This document shows positions 7,092 through 16,089 of a DNA stretch of 64,000 bases, piece by piece. The stretch comes from Sphingopyxis sp. LC81. Its GTDB lineage: Bacteria; Pseudomonadota; Alphaproteobacteria; Sphingomonadales; Sphingomonadaceae. The notes under the pieces were generated by a model. The model made no database searches and was not told the origin of the DNA. It saw nothing but the letters and a program-made list of their open reading frames with translations. The DNA is taken from contig NZ_JNFD01000030.1 of NCBI RefSeq assembly GCF_000756375.1, positions 62,001 to 126,000 of the forward strand, in the 5' to 3' direction. The first letter of the stretch is position 1; each line of letters begins with the position of its first letter. The position numbers and the translations under genes are program-made.

Positions 7092-9638
7092 GTGATTAAA
7101 CAGCAAGCATTCGCGGCGCGCCGTCGCAAGGCAGTCCTCGGGACCACGGGTTGCATGATGGCCCTGACGGCCGTGTTGTCGACCACCCCGGCGATGGCGC
7201 AGGACTCGGCGCAGGCATCGGAACCTTCCGGCGATGGCGACATCATCGTGACCGCGAGCCGCCGCGAGCAACGGGTCACAGACCTCCCATTCAACATCTC
7301 CGCCTATGGCGGCGAGCAGATCGAGCGCGCCAACATCAGCAGCGTCGCGTCACTCACAAGACAAGTTCCCAACTTCAATATCGTCGATGCCGGCGCGCGC
7401 ACGGCAGCGGCGCAGATTCCGATCATCCGCGGCCTCAACGCGTCGCAGACCAGCACAAACGCCGCGCGCTATTTCCAGTCGCCCGTCGGCTTCTATTCCG
7501 GCAATGCGCCGGTAACAGGCTCTTTGCCGCTCTATGACATCTCGCGCGTCGAGGTTCTGCGCGGCCCGCAGGGCACCCTCTATGGCGCCGGGTCGCTGTC
7601 AGGCGCGGTCCGCGTCGTGCCAACCGATCCCAAGCTTGGCGAAGTGAGCGGATCGGTTACCGGCTCGGTCGGCAAGCTCTCGCATTCGAAGGACCCGTCC
7701 TACGCCTTCGGCGGCATCGTCAACCTGCCGGTCGGCGACACGATCGCGATCCGATTGGTCGCGAGGCAGGAACATCAGGGCGGCTTCATCGACACCCGCG
7801 ACGTGCTGAAACGTCAGGGCGACAGCTATATCACCGGCGTGCCGGTTCTCGCCAATACGGCGGACGTCGCCAACAGCCCCGCCGTCTACTTCACCGAGAA
7901 GGATTATAATTACGCCGACACGACGTTCGCGCGCGCGGCGATCCGCTGGGAACCGAGCGACGATTTCTCGGTCGGCCTCGCCTATAATTTCGCCAAGTCC
8001 AAGGGTGTCGGCGGCAATATCGACAATGACAGCTTCGGCGGCGGCCCCTCGCCGCTCGATCCGCGCATCCAGCTCGAGCCGACCGGCGAATATGAGCGCT
8101 CGGTCCCGATGCTCGAACCCTGGAACCGGCGGACCGAACTGGCGTCGCTTGATGCAAGCTACGATCTCGGGTTCGCGACGGTCTCGGCGACGGTCGCCTA
8201 TGGCAAGACCAGGGGCCGATCGTCGAACGACTCCACGGTCAGCCTCCTCGGCTCACCCTACGGCTTCTTCTACACGGGCGCGCCGGCGAACCCGCGCGCG
8301 GTGATCCCGGTCGCCAACAACGACCGCGACCAGTCGTGGACCGAGGAACTGCGGATCGTGTCGAAGGAAGGCGGCTTCATTGACTACACCGCCGGCGTCT
8401 TCCTGCAGCAGCAGAAGCGACGGATCGACCTCGTTGTCTATGCGCCCGGTGCCGGCGAGCAGAGCTTCGCGGCGGGTGGCAGCCGGACCCCGATCTACCA
8501 GGGCTATTTCGGGCTTCCGGACGCGACCTATATCCCGACGCTTGCCGATGGAACGGCCTACAGCCAGATCACCCACCAGAAGTTCCGGGAAGTTTCCTTC
8601 TTCGGGGACGTCACGCTCAATCTCAGCGACAACTGGTCTGTCACCGGTGGCGCACGCGTCTTCAAGCAGAAATTCTCGTCCAATCTGAACTCGTTCAGCA
8701 CCCTTTTCGCCCCTCCGGGGTCGCCGGAGGTCGACGGGGTCGGCGTGCAGTCACGCAGTTCGTCAAACGCCACCAAGGGAACCGATCAGATCTTCAAGGT
8801 GAACACGTCGTACAAGCTCAGCGGCGGCGGGCAGGTTTATGCGACCTTCTCGCAGGGCTTCCGCCGCGGCGGCGCGAACGCCTTCTCGACGCCCGCGGAC
8901 AACCCGATCATCTTCGAACCGGCCCAGCTGCTGACCTACAAACCGGACCGGACCAACAATTTCGAGGTTGGCATCAAGGGCTCGATGTCACGCATCTACT
9001 ATTCGCTCAGCGCCTTCTACGTCGACTGGAAGAATCCGCAGATCGACCTGCAGACCCCATTCAATCTCTTCCCGGTCGTGGTGAATGGATCGAAGGCGGA
9101 ATCGAAGGGGTTCGAGCTTGAGCTGTCGGGACCGATCGCGGTCGACGGGTTGAGCTTCAATCTTGGTCTTGCCTATGCGCGCGCACGCCTCAGCGAAGAC
9201 TTCGGCCTGCCGGCGGGCGACGGCGGCGGGAGTGAGGTCCCGAACGCGATCAGGGGCGCCAAGGGCGACCAGTTGCCGGGGGCGCCGGACTGGAGCGGCG
9301 CGGGCTCGCTGACCTACCGGCACGCGGCCGGGAAAGGCGAGATGACCTATAATCTCGGCTTCGATTTCCGAAGCGGGACATGGAACCAGCTTCGCAGCCA
9401 GAGCACGAACACCCCGGCCAGCAAGCAGTCAGGCTATATCATGTTCAACGGCAGCATCGGCTATGCGATCGACGACTGGAACATCGAGCTTTACGGCACC
9501 AACCTGCTCGACAAGCGGGCGGTATACACCGCCAACCTCCGGACGCTGAACTCGATCGCGACGCTCGGCAACTGGGGCAATGCCTATTCGGTCTCGCGCC
9601 CGCGCGAAGTCGGCATCCGCCTCAGCAAGAGCTGGTAA
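7092..9638 (+). CDS. TonB-dependent outer-membrane receptor
   Basis: Protein of 848 residues. The signal peptide is a basic N-terminus, a hydrophobic core (residues 14-32) and cleavage after AMA-Q (about residue 36). The TonB-box/plug region starts 'GDIIVTASRREQRVTDLP', and 'RVEVLRGPQGTLYGAGSLSGAVRVV' marks the plug. A 22-strand barrel follows, ending in an aromatic residue (SW). The start is GTG 7092 with AAGGGAGA upstream. Sphingomonad receptors of this type import many organic substrates. It lies behind two operator copies and is probably the outer-membrane entry point of this module. Confidence 0.93.
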   Translation: MIKQQAFAARRRKAVLGTTGCMMALTAVLSTTPAMAQDSAQASEPSGDGDIIVTASRREQRVTDLPFNISAYGGEQIERANISSVASLTRQVPNFNIVDAGARTAAAQIPIIRGLNASQTSTNAARYFQSPVGFYSGNAPVTGSLPLYDISRVEVLRGPQGTLYGAGSLSGAVRVVPTDPKLGEVSGSVTGSVGKLSHSKDPSYAFGGIVNLPVGDTIAIRLVARQEHQGGFIDTRDVLKRQGDSYITGVPVLANTADVANSPAVYFTEKDYNYADTTFARAAIRWEPSDDFSVGLAYNFAKSKGVGGNIDNDSFGGGPSPLDPRIQLEPTGEYERSVPMLEPWNRRTELASLDASYDLGFATVSATVAYGKTRGRSSNDSTVSLLGSPYGFFYTGAPANPRAVIPVANNDRDQSWTEELRIVSKEGGFIDYTAGVFLQQQKRRIDLVVYAPGAGEQSFAAGGSRTPIYQGYFGLPDATYIPTLADGTAYSQITHQKFREVSFFGDVTLNLSDNWSVTGGARVFKQKFSSNLNSFSTLFAPPGSPEVDGVGVQSRSSSNATKGTDQIFKVNTSYKLSGGGQVYATFSQGFRRGGANAFSTPADNPIIFEPAQLLTYKPDRTNNFEVGIKGSMSRIYYSLSAFYVDWKNPQIDLQTPFNLFPVVVNGSKAESKGFELELSGPIAVDGLSFNLGLAYARARLSEDFGLPAGDGGGSEVPNAIRGAKGDQLPGAPDWSGAGSLTYRHAAGKGEMTYNLGFDFRSGTWNQLRSQSTNTPASKQSGYIMFNGSIGYAIDDWNIELYGTNLLDKRAVYTANLRTLNSIATLGNWGNAYSVSRPREVGIRLSKSW

Positions 9639-9670
9639 TCGAAGGTCGGCCGAATGCCACCGGCATCAGG

Positions 9671-9697
9671 AACGGCGCGCGGCCTACGCGCGCCGTT
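9671..9697. terminator. Terminator between TBDR and sulfotransferase
   Basis: AACGGCGCGC (9671-9680) pairs with GCGCGCCGTT (9688-9697): 10-bp perfect stem, 7-nt loop, between convergent genes. Confidence 0.6.
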
Positions 9698-9703
9698 TCC
9701 GTA

Positions 9704-11149
9704 TCAGCTCCCCGCGCTCCGTGTCCTTCGTGGATCTATGCCGGCCGCCTCCAACGCATCGGCGAGCGGCCGGAGATGCCGCTCATAATTGCGCCAGCGG
9801 CCTGCGGCGGTCCGATAGATCGGACGGCGGATCTGAACCGCGCTGGCGGTGGCCGACGCCGTCCGGTTCCGCTCGATCCGGACCATGGCATCGTCCCATC
9901 CAACGCCCATGTGGCCTGCGATCCGCTGGCCAGTCTCACGCGGGTCGCATACGACATCTTCATAGGCGACCTCGAGGAGCTGCGTCCCCGCCACAGCGCG
10001 CCAATGATCGAGGAGGCCGCTGTAAGCGCGATAATAGGCCGCCAGGTCGCCAAGCGAATAGCTGAACGGATAGGCACTCCCGAAGAGCGTCGAGTACATG
10101 GCAAACAGATTGTCGAGCGGGGCGCGGTTTACCAGCAACGTCCGGGCGCCGGGCATCGTCAGCCGGATCGCGCCTACGTAGAGATAGTTGAACGGCAGCT
10201 TCTCCAGAATCACGTCGCCCGCCGCCGGCGTTCCCGCGCGCCGGGCATAGGCTGACAGAACGCGCGCAGGATCGGCGTTGGCGACGCGCTCGAAGATATC
10301 GCCTCCGTCCGCCGCTGCTCCTTCGGCAAGCGCGCCGAAAAGATTCTCGGTCTCGCCGTTGCTTCGCGCCTGCGGGGCTCCGGTGAGGATCCGCTCGATC
10401 ATGGTCGTGCCCGATCGCGGCAGTCCGACGATGAAGCCATAGCGCGGCGGTGTCAGTTCGGGCGCTTGCGCGATGCGCACCGCATCGAAACTCTCCACGA
10501 TGCGCCCAAACTTCCACACATCGTCCGCGACATCGTACCGCAACATCTCCCGCCGCGTCTTCGCGCCGGCCGAGAAATGATCGAAGGCGGCGTCATAGTC
10601 GCCGAGATCGTCATGCTCCTTGCCGAGCGCATAGTGCAAATAGACGGCCGCACCCGGCTCGTTTGATGCTCGTGCAAGCATCGCCCGCAGCTCATCGATA
10701 TGATTGCGGTCCGCGGCCTGATTGCGAAGCTGCGAGCGAAACATCGCGGCCTCAACCATGTCCGGCGACAGACGAAGCGCCTGGTTGCTGGCTTCTTCGG
10801 CTGCCTCCAATCGTCCGATGTTCCGTTCGCCGGTCGCCAGATTATACCATGCGAGCGCGTCGCCCGGTCGGGCCTCGACCACTTTTGCATACCAGTCGCG
10901 CGATCGCTGGTGCGCTCCGGCCTCGAACGCGGCGAAGCCGAGCGCCTCGCTGTCTTCGGCCGTCCCTTGCGCCATTGCGGCAAGCTCTTCGATCAGCGTC
11001 GCCGCCCCGGGATGGCGGCCAAGCGCGCGCAATATCTGCACCGCGACCGCGTGATCGCGCGACGCACAATGCCTCTGCGCCCCACTTGCAAGATGAACCG
11101 CGAGCGCCGCTTCAAGCTCGGCCTGCCGGGGATGCGTACCGGGCGACAC
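9704..11149 (-). CDS. TPR-domain sulfotransferase
   Basis: Protein of 481 residues. The N-terminal half (about 1-200) is helical with TPR-like repeats ('ALAWYNLATGERNIGRLEAAEEASNQALRL' style). The C-terminal half is a sulfotransferase with the PAPS-binding loop 'GLPRSGTTM' at 242-250. The family moves a sulfuryl group from PAPS to a hydroxyl or amine; TPR fusions often modify peptides or polysaccharides. GTG 11149 is preceded by AAGGGAG. It is divergent from an MFS gene across an operator half-site. Its link to catabolism is unclear: it might conjugate or detoxify the substrate. Confidence 0.85.
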   Translation of the reverse strand: MSPGTHPRQAELEAALAVHLASGAQRHCASRDHAVAVQILRALGRHPGAATLIEELAAMAQGTAEDSEALGFAAFEAGAHQRSRDWYAKVVEARPGDALAWYNLATGERNIGRLEAAEEASNQALRLSPDMVEAAMFRSQLRNQAADRNHIDELRAMLARASNEPGAAVYLHYALGKEHDDLGDYDAAFDHFSAGAKTRREMLRYDVADDVWKFGRIVESFDAVRIAQAPELTPPRYGFIVGLPRSGTTMIERILTGAPQARSNGETENLFGALAEGAAADGGDIFERVANADPARVLSAYARRAGTPAAGDVILEKLPFNYLYVGAIRLTMPGARTLLVNRAPLDNLFAMYSTLFGSAYPFSYSLGDLAAYYRAYSGLLDHWRAVAGTQLLEVAYEDVVCDPRETGQRIAGHMGVGWDDAMVRIERNRTASATASAVQIRRPIYRTAAGRWRNYERHLRPLADALEAAGIDPRRTRSAGS

Positions 11150-11212
11150 AGTCTATCGCTCCCTTCGCAATTCAAATGTCGCCAAGCCCAAATCGTCGCT
11201 TCCCTTTTTCGA

Positions 11213-11224
11213 GACGATTGTTAT
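11213..11224. promoter_or_regulatory. Operator half-site (site 6)
   Basis: GACGATTGTTAT; on the minus strand it reads ATAACAATCGTC, matching the TAACAATCGT of site 1. It lies 64 bases upstream of the sulfotransferase start and 144 upstream of the MFS start. Confidence 0.45.
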
Positions 11225-11367
11225 CTAAATTAATGTCGCATGGGCAGCAAGCTGCTTGCGAACCGTCTGGCGATCCCCGCCGACAAGCGCAAAGGGTCTG
11301 CCACAATGACGGTCGGAGATATAGCAGCACCAGCCTCCCCCACCTTGCAGTCTGGACTGCGCGGATC

Positions 11368-12582
11368 ATGACGGACGCCGTGGCAGCGCCCGAGTTGGCG
11401 ACCGCACCCGCGCGCTATTCCGGATTCTCGGCCGGAGCGCTTTGGTCGGTCGGAATCCTCCTTCCCAACATCCTGTCGATCATCTTCCAGGCGACGCAGC
11501 AGAGCCGCGGTATCGGCGCGGGCGACCTCGGCACGCTTGGCGCGGCCTTTGTCCTCGGCCGCGGCATTGTCATCGGCACGGCCCCGTTCTGGGTTTACCG
11601 AACAAATCCGCGGCAGATCACCGCCGGCGCGATCATCGCGACCGTGGCTGCGCTTATGGCCGTTGTTTTCCTCATCGGCACCAACCGGCTCGGACTGGGC
11701 TGGTTCATCGTCGGGCTGACGAGCGGCTGCGTCGCGCCTCCCGCCTATACCGCGCTCGGCAATGCGCGCGATCCGCTGCGATCCTATAGCATCGCGCTCT
11801 TCGGATCATCGCTCATTGCGGCAATCGTCGCCTATCTCCTCCCCACCCTTATCGTCCCTCACTATGGCGAGAAGGGTGTACTGATCGTGATTGCGGCGCT
11901 GTTTCTCGTCGCGCTCCCTTGCGCATGGGCGCTGCGCGACACGCAATTCGTCGGCAAGAGAAATGCGCCGTCCGCACTATCGGGGAAGGACGCGCCCTCC
12001 ACTGGATCGGGCCGATACGCCGCACCGGTGATCGCGGCCATCGCCGGAGCGGTCTTCACGGGCGTCTTCATGGGAGGCGCCGGCGCCTTCGTCGCATCTA
12101 TCGCGGCAGCGAACGGTATCGGAGCCAAATCGGTCGGCCTGTTCGTCGCCTTTGCCTTGATGGCATCTCTCGTGGGGGCACTCACTCCCTCCATCGTCGG
12201 CAATCGCATGTCGCCGATAGCAATGATCGGCGTGGCGACCGCCGGGATCATTGCCAGCTATGCCGGCATGACCAGCGCTTCGCCGTTGATATTTGGCGCC
12301 GGCTATGTCGCGCACGCGATATTCGCGACCATCGGCTATGTCTATTTCCTCGGTGTCGTGCGGTCACTCGACTTCACCGACCGCATTTATGTTGCCTACC
12401 CCGCGATGGACGCCGCCGCCTTTGCAGCGAGTGCGGAACTTGCCGGCGCCCTGCTTTCGCGCTCGACGCCGACGGCGCTGTTCCTGATCTCCGCCGTCTT
12501 GATGGTCATCTGCTGGTTCGCTGCAGTCGCCGCGAGCCGGATCGCGGCATCGGGCAGCCCAGCCGCCCTCGAACCAATTTGA
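11368..12582 (+). CDS. MFS transporter
   Basis: Hydrophobic protein of 404 residues with about 12 membrane segments. A polar central loop (about 195-215, 'RNAPSALSGKDAPSTGSG') separates the halves. ATG 11368 is chosen because the coding-like hydrophobic pattern starts just after it; the frame is open far upstream but that part is arginine-rich and antisense to the sulfotransferase gene. It is followed after 16 bases by a thioesterase with its own ribosome site. Substrate unknown; probably moves a pathway compound across the inner membrane. Confidence 0.8.
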   Translation: MTDAVAAPELATAPARYSGFSAGALWSVGILLPNILSIIFQATQQSRGIGAGDLGTLGAAFVLGRGIVIGTAPFWVYRTNPRQITAGAIIATVAALMAVVFLIGTNRLGLGWFIVGLTSGCVAPPAYTALGNARDPLRSYSIALFGSSLIAAIVAYLLPTLIVPHYGEKGVLIVIAALFLVALPCAWALRDTQFVGKRNAPSALSGKDAPSTGSGRYAAPVIAAIAGAVFTGVFMGGAGAFVASIAAANGIGAKSVGLFVAFALMASLVGALTPSIVGNRMSPIAMIGVATAGIIASYAGMTSASPLIFGAGYVAHAIFATIGYVYFLGVVRSLDFTDRIYVAYPAMDAAAFAASAELAGALLSRSTPTALFLISAVLMVICWFAAVAASRIAASGSPAALEPI

Positions 12583-12598
12583 AACGGAGTGACACTAT

Positions 12599-13111
12599 AT
12601 GAAGGAGCCGCCCTATGGCCTCGAAACGCCCAATCTCGACGCGCCGTTCGACGTCTTTCGCGGAACGGTCCTGAACGCCTGGACCGACTGGAACGGGCAT
12701 ATGAACGTCGGTTACTATGTCGTCGCGTTCGATCACGCGACCGGCCAGATATTCAACAATCTCGGCCTTCCCTACGAATATACGAGCAACAAGATCGGCA
12801 TGTATTTCGTGCTTGAGGCGCATGTGAATTATGTGAGCGAAATGAAGGAGGGCGACGGCTTCAGCGTCCGGAGCCAGATTCTCGACCACGACCACAAGCG
12901 CGTCCATCTATTTCACACGATGTTCGCGGAGGACGACGGACGGCTCGTTGCCACCAATGAGCTGATGCTGATGAATATCGACTATGCCTCGCGTCGTTCG
13001 GCGCCTTGGCCCGACTGGGCGATGCAGCGCATCGAGGCGATGGCGGCCGCGCATTCCGCGCTGCCGCGGCCAAGCCAGATGGGCAACCTCATCGCAATAC
13101 GCAAATCCTGA
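12599..13111 (+). CDS. Acyl-CoA thioesterase, hot-dog fold (4-hydroxybenzoyl-CoA/betainyl-CoA thioesterase-like)
   Basis: Protein of 170 residues. 'WTDWNGHMNVGYYVVAFDHATGQIF' is the catalytic helix region of the hot-dog thioesterase family, with Asp31 and His35 in the D-x-N-x-H-x pattern (here D-W-N-G-H-M-N). The closest family resemblance is to thioesterases linked to carnitine/betaine metabolism, although that assignment is not certain. Start ATG 12599 follows ACGGAG. It is probably co-transcribed with the MFS gene. It would release a free acid from a CoA thioester made by upstream steps. Confidence 0.85.
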   Translation: MKEPPYGLETPNLDAPFDVFRGTVLNAWTDWNGHMNVGYYVVAFDHATGQIFNNLGLPYEYTSNKIGMYFVLEAHVNYVSEMKEGDGFSVRSQILDHDHKRVHLFHTMFAEDDGRLVATNELMLMNIDYASRRSAPWPDWAMQRIEAMAAAHSALPRPSQMGNLIAIRKS

Positions 13112-13178
13112 GACACGTTGGCCCGAACGCAGCGAGGCGGCGGCTCGCAAGCCGCCCCTCGAACGAAAGCCAATAGTA

Positions 13179-13955
13179 TCAGACGCGGGCGCGGATCGTC
13201 ATGCCGCCGTCGACGACAATGCCCTGCCCGTTGACGTAGCGGCCAGCGTCCGACGCCAGGAACAGGGCGGTCCCGGCGATCTCTTCGGGCTCGCCGATGC
13301 GTCCGAGCGGAACGGCGTGCCGAAGCGCCGCTTCGGCTTCCGGATCTTCCCAAAGGGCTCGCGCAAAATCGGTGCGGATGACGCCGGGCGCGATCGCATT
13401 GACGCGAATATTCTGCCGCCCGAGTTCGAGCGCGAGATTGCGAACCAGCTGGAAGTCGGCCGCCTTCGATATGTTGTAGGCGCCGATCGTATCCGAGGCG
13501 ATCAAACCGCCGACCGAGGACACGATTATGATGGCGCCCGAATGTCGCGCCGCCATTTCGGGCGCGACCATCGTGATGAGCCAGTGGTTGGACAGGACAT
13601 TATTGTCGAAAATCTTGCGGAACTGCTCGTCGCTGATCCCCGCCATCGGCCCGTAATAGGGATTGGTCGCCGCGTTGCAGACCAGAATGTCGATCGGCCC
13701 GAATTGCTCGCGGGTGCGATCGACCAGATGCTGCAGCGCCTCTTTGTCGGAAATGCTGGCCGCCACCGCGAGAGCGCGGCCCGCACCGAACTTCGCTTCG
13801 ATCTCGGCGGCCACAGCGTCGCAGGCATCTTGCTTGCGGCTCGATATCACCACGCGCGCCCCGGCCTCGGCAAAGGCCTCCGCGATCGCGCGGCCGATAC
13901 CCCGGCTCGAGCCGGTTATGACCGCGGTCTTGCCGGAGAGATCGAACATTTTCAT
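13179..13955 (-). CDS. Short-chain dehydrogenase/reductase (SDR)
   Basis: Protein of 258 residues with a classical SDR layout: 'TGSSRGIGRAIAEAFAEAGARVV' for NAD(P) binding, 'LVCNAATNPYYG' (NNAG-like), 'IIIVSSVGG' with the catalytic Ser, and 'YNISKAA' with the catalytic Tyr/Lys. 'VNAIAPGVIRTDFA' and 'YVNGQGIVVDGGMTI' complete the fold. ATG 13955 is chosen for the GAAGGAC upstream and the typical 'MKMFDLSGKTAVITG' start; the frame is open to 14063. It lies downstream of the second Rid gene in the same direction. It would oxidise or reduce an alcohol/ketone intermediate. Confidence 0.9.
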   Translation of the reverse strand: MKMFDLSGKTAVITGSSRGIGRAIAEAFAEAGARVVISSRKQDACDAVAAEIEAKFGAGRALAVAASISDKEALQHLVDRTREQFGPIDILVCNAATNPYYGPMAGISDEQFRKIFDNNVLSNHWLITMVAPEMAARHSGAIIIVSSVGGLIASDTIGAYNISKAADFQLVRNLALELGRQNIRVNAIAPGVIRTDFARALWEDPEAEAALRHAVPLGRIGEPEEIAGTALFLASDAGRYVNGQGIVVDGGMTIRARV

Positions 13956-14065
13956 GGCCAGTCCTTCATGTCGGGGAACGAGGGAAAAGCCGCGTGCGAG
14001 GCGGCGTGCCCCTGCCGCCTCGCACGCGCCGGGTGGGAGAGTGCCCCGGATCGAGATTGGCAAGT

Positions 14066-14473
14066 TCAGGCCGCGCCGGAGTCCGCCACGGCGACAACGC
14101 GGATTTCGACCTTATACTCGGGCGCCGCGAGCTGGGTGACGCCGATGGCGGTCCAGCACGGATAATCTTTCGGAAAATAGACGTCCTTCACCTTGACGAA
14201 GTCGGCGATTTCCCCGCGCAAATCGGTGTGGAAGCTCATCAGCTCGACGACATCGGCAAGGCTTGCGCCCGCGGCCTCGAGCGTCGCCTTGATCGCCTCG
14301 AAAGCGAAGCGTGCCTGCTCTTCCATATCCTTGCCGGCGACAAAATTGGCATCGATGCCGACCTGGCCCGAAAGCCAGATCCGGTCCCCGACGCGGGTCG
14401 CCGGAGCGAAGTGATAATTGTCGTAGAGGGGCTGCGCGCCCGCCGGGACAATCTGTTGCCGCTTGTCGCTCAT
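14066..14473 (-). CDS. Rid-family protein, second copy
   Basis: Protein of 135 residues with the Rid core: 'VGDRIWLSGQVGIDANFVAG', 'ARFAFEAIKATLEAAGASLADVVELMSF', 'VEIRVVAVAD'. The catalytic-arginine position of archetypal RidA is a tryptophan here (P-C-W-T), so it is not a standard imine deaminase. GAGGAGA precedes the ATG. It is clearly related to the copy at 3993 but well diverged, so the two are not a recent duplication. It is first in an operon with the SDR and is divergent from the DAO-type oxidase across operator site 7. Confidence 0.9.
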   Translation of the reverse strand: MSDKRQQIVPAGAQPLYDNYHFAPATRVGDRIWLSGQVGIDANFVAGKDMEEQARFAFEAIKATLEAAGASLADVVELMSFHTDLRGEIADFVKVKDVYFPKDYPCWTAIGVTQLAAPEYKVEIRVVAVADSGAA

Positions 14474-14584
14474 ATTCGTCTCCTCTCAATGCCGCGCGAG
14501 CGTCGGAGGCGGTAAATTTCCTCGCCACGCTGCGCCCTCGATTCGGCCGATAGATCACCCCGTAGCGCCTCTCGACGAATTAAT

Positions 14585-14595
14585 ACAACATTTGT
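14585..14595. promoter_or_regulatory. Operator ACAACATTTGT (site 7)
   Basis: ACAA-CAT-TTGT between the divergent Rid/SDR operon and the oxidase gene, 71 bases from the oxidase ATG. Confidence 0.6.
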
Positions 14596-14666
14596 TTTGT
14601 AAATTAGGTGCACTGTGCGATAGTGCCGGTCGAATTGAGGAAATGCTGTAAAACGGGAGGGTCATC

Positions 14667-16040
14667 ATGACGGCCGAACATGCTTCAACACGCGAGCGGG
14701 CGAAGTCCGCGATCGCCAGATATCGCCCGATCGGGGGCTGGGTCGAACAGCCCGCCGACCGTCAGCCGCGCCTGACCGGGAATGTCGAGGCCGACGTCGT
14801 TATCGCTGGCGGCGGTTTCGCCGGTCTCTCGGCCGCACTCGAACTGACCGCGGCGGGTGCGAAGGTGGTGCTTCTCGAACGCGACTTCTGCGGCTTCGGT
14901 GCCAGCGGCCGGAACGCGGGCTATCTGTCGGGCGGCCAAGGCCTGAAGTTCGGACTCTTCGCCAAGCGTCTCGGCGACGAGAAAACCCGCGAGATCACCC
15001 GCTTTTACCAAGAGGGCGTCACCTATGTGGAGGAGCGCCTTCGAAAATACGGGATCGACTGCGACTATTTGCAGACCGGCCTGCTTCGCGCCGCCATCCA
15101 CCCCTCGCAGCGAGCGCCGCTTCGCGAGAAGATGGAAGCCGGCGTCCGCTATGGCGCGCCCGCGACCTTCCTCGAATCCGACGAACTGCGCCGCCGCGGC
15201 ATTCCGCCCGCTTTCCTTTGCGCCGTGCACACCCCCAATGGCGGCACGCTCCATCCCGGCAAATATGTCATGGGGCTCCGGCGCGCGGCGATCGAAGCCG
15301 GGGTAAGGATCTTCGAGGACAGCGCCCTTCTGTCGTGGGACGAAGGAAGGCGGATCACCTGCCGAACGGCTGGCGGAACGGCGCGAGCACCGTTTCTGGT
15401 CCTCGCGACCAATGCCTACACACCCGGACTTGGCGCCCTTGGAAACAGGATCAGCCCGATCCGGGTGTCCGGCCTCGAAACCGAACCGCTTTCAGCGGAA
15501 CAGCTGGCGGCGCTCGGATGGGCCGGACGCGAGGGGATTGTGACCCCGCACATCACCATGGAGAGCCATCGCCTCACCGTCGACAACCGGCTCGTGCTCA
15601 CAACGAAGCGGATCGATTATCTCTATGGATCGCGAACACCGAACGAACCGGACGAGACGGCCTATCGGGCGCTCGCCGAAGCGCTGTACACGCGCTTCCC
15701 GATGATCGGCGATGTTGCGATCAATGCATGCTGGAGCGGCTATATCAGCCTCGCGCAAGATGGACTTCCGGTCGTCGGCGAAACGGGCGGGAACGCCAAT
15801 ATTCTCCACACGGCAGGTTGTAGCGGGCACGGTGTCGGCACCCAGTCGCTGATCGGGCGCTTGCTTGCCGAGCATATCGGCGGAAGCAAACCTCCTCTGC
15901 TGGCAGCCATCCGCCACGCGACACCGCGCGTTCCGCCGGAGCCTGCGCGCTGGATCGGTCTCAAGTCTGCACTTCGTGCCGCTGACCTGATGGACGCCCG
16001 CGTCGATCGCAAGGCGCGCAGCCGCGCGCAGGCTAGATAG
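14667..16040 (+). CDS. DAO-family FAD oxidase (gamma-glutamylputrescine-oxidase-like)
   Basis: Protein of 457 residues. The FAD fold 'ADVVIAGGGFAGLSAALELT' starts near residue 42, after an N-terminal arm ('RYRPIGGWVEQPADRQPRL') usual in PuuB-like oxidases. 'GFGASGRNAGYLSGG' follows, and the C-terminus has 'TAGCSGHGVGTQSLIGRLLAEHI', the flavin-closing motif. Family members oxidise secondary amines or gamma-glutamyl-polyamines to imines or aldehydes. GGGAGG precedes the ATG. Together with the amine oxidase at 2359 it makes amine oxidation the most likely chemistry of the module, by inference. Confidence 0.88.
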   Translation: MTAEHASTRERAKSAIARYRPIGGWVEQPADRQPRLTGNVEADVVIAGGGFAGLSAALELTAAGAKVVLLERDFCGFGASGRNAGYLSGGQGLKFGLFAKRLGDEKTREITRFYQEGVTYVEERLRKYGIDCDYLQTGLLRAAIHPSQRAPLREKMEAGVRYGAPATFLESDELRRRGIPPAFLCAVHTPNGGTLHPGKYVMGLRRAAIEAGVRIFEDSALLSWDEGRRITCRTAGGTARAPFLVLATNAYTPGLGALGNRISPIRVSGLETEPLSAEQLAALGWAGREGIVTPHITMESHRLTVDNRLVLTTKRIDYLYGSRTPNEPDETAYRALAEALYTRFPMIGDVAINACWSGYISLAQDGLPVVGETGGNANILHTAGCSGHGVGTQSLIGRLLAEHIGGSKPPLLAAIRHATPRVPPEPARWIGLKSALRAADLMDARVDRKARSRAQAR

Positions 16041-16089
16041 CAAGTGTCATGATAATTGAGTCTCCGGGAAATATCGTTACGCTGAGGCG

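Noticed and set aside
10450-11367. N-terminal extension of the MFS frame across the sulfotransferase gene
   Set aside because: The extension is Arg/Pro/Ser-rich and antisense to a good gene; hydrophobic MFS sequence starts only after 11368.
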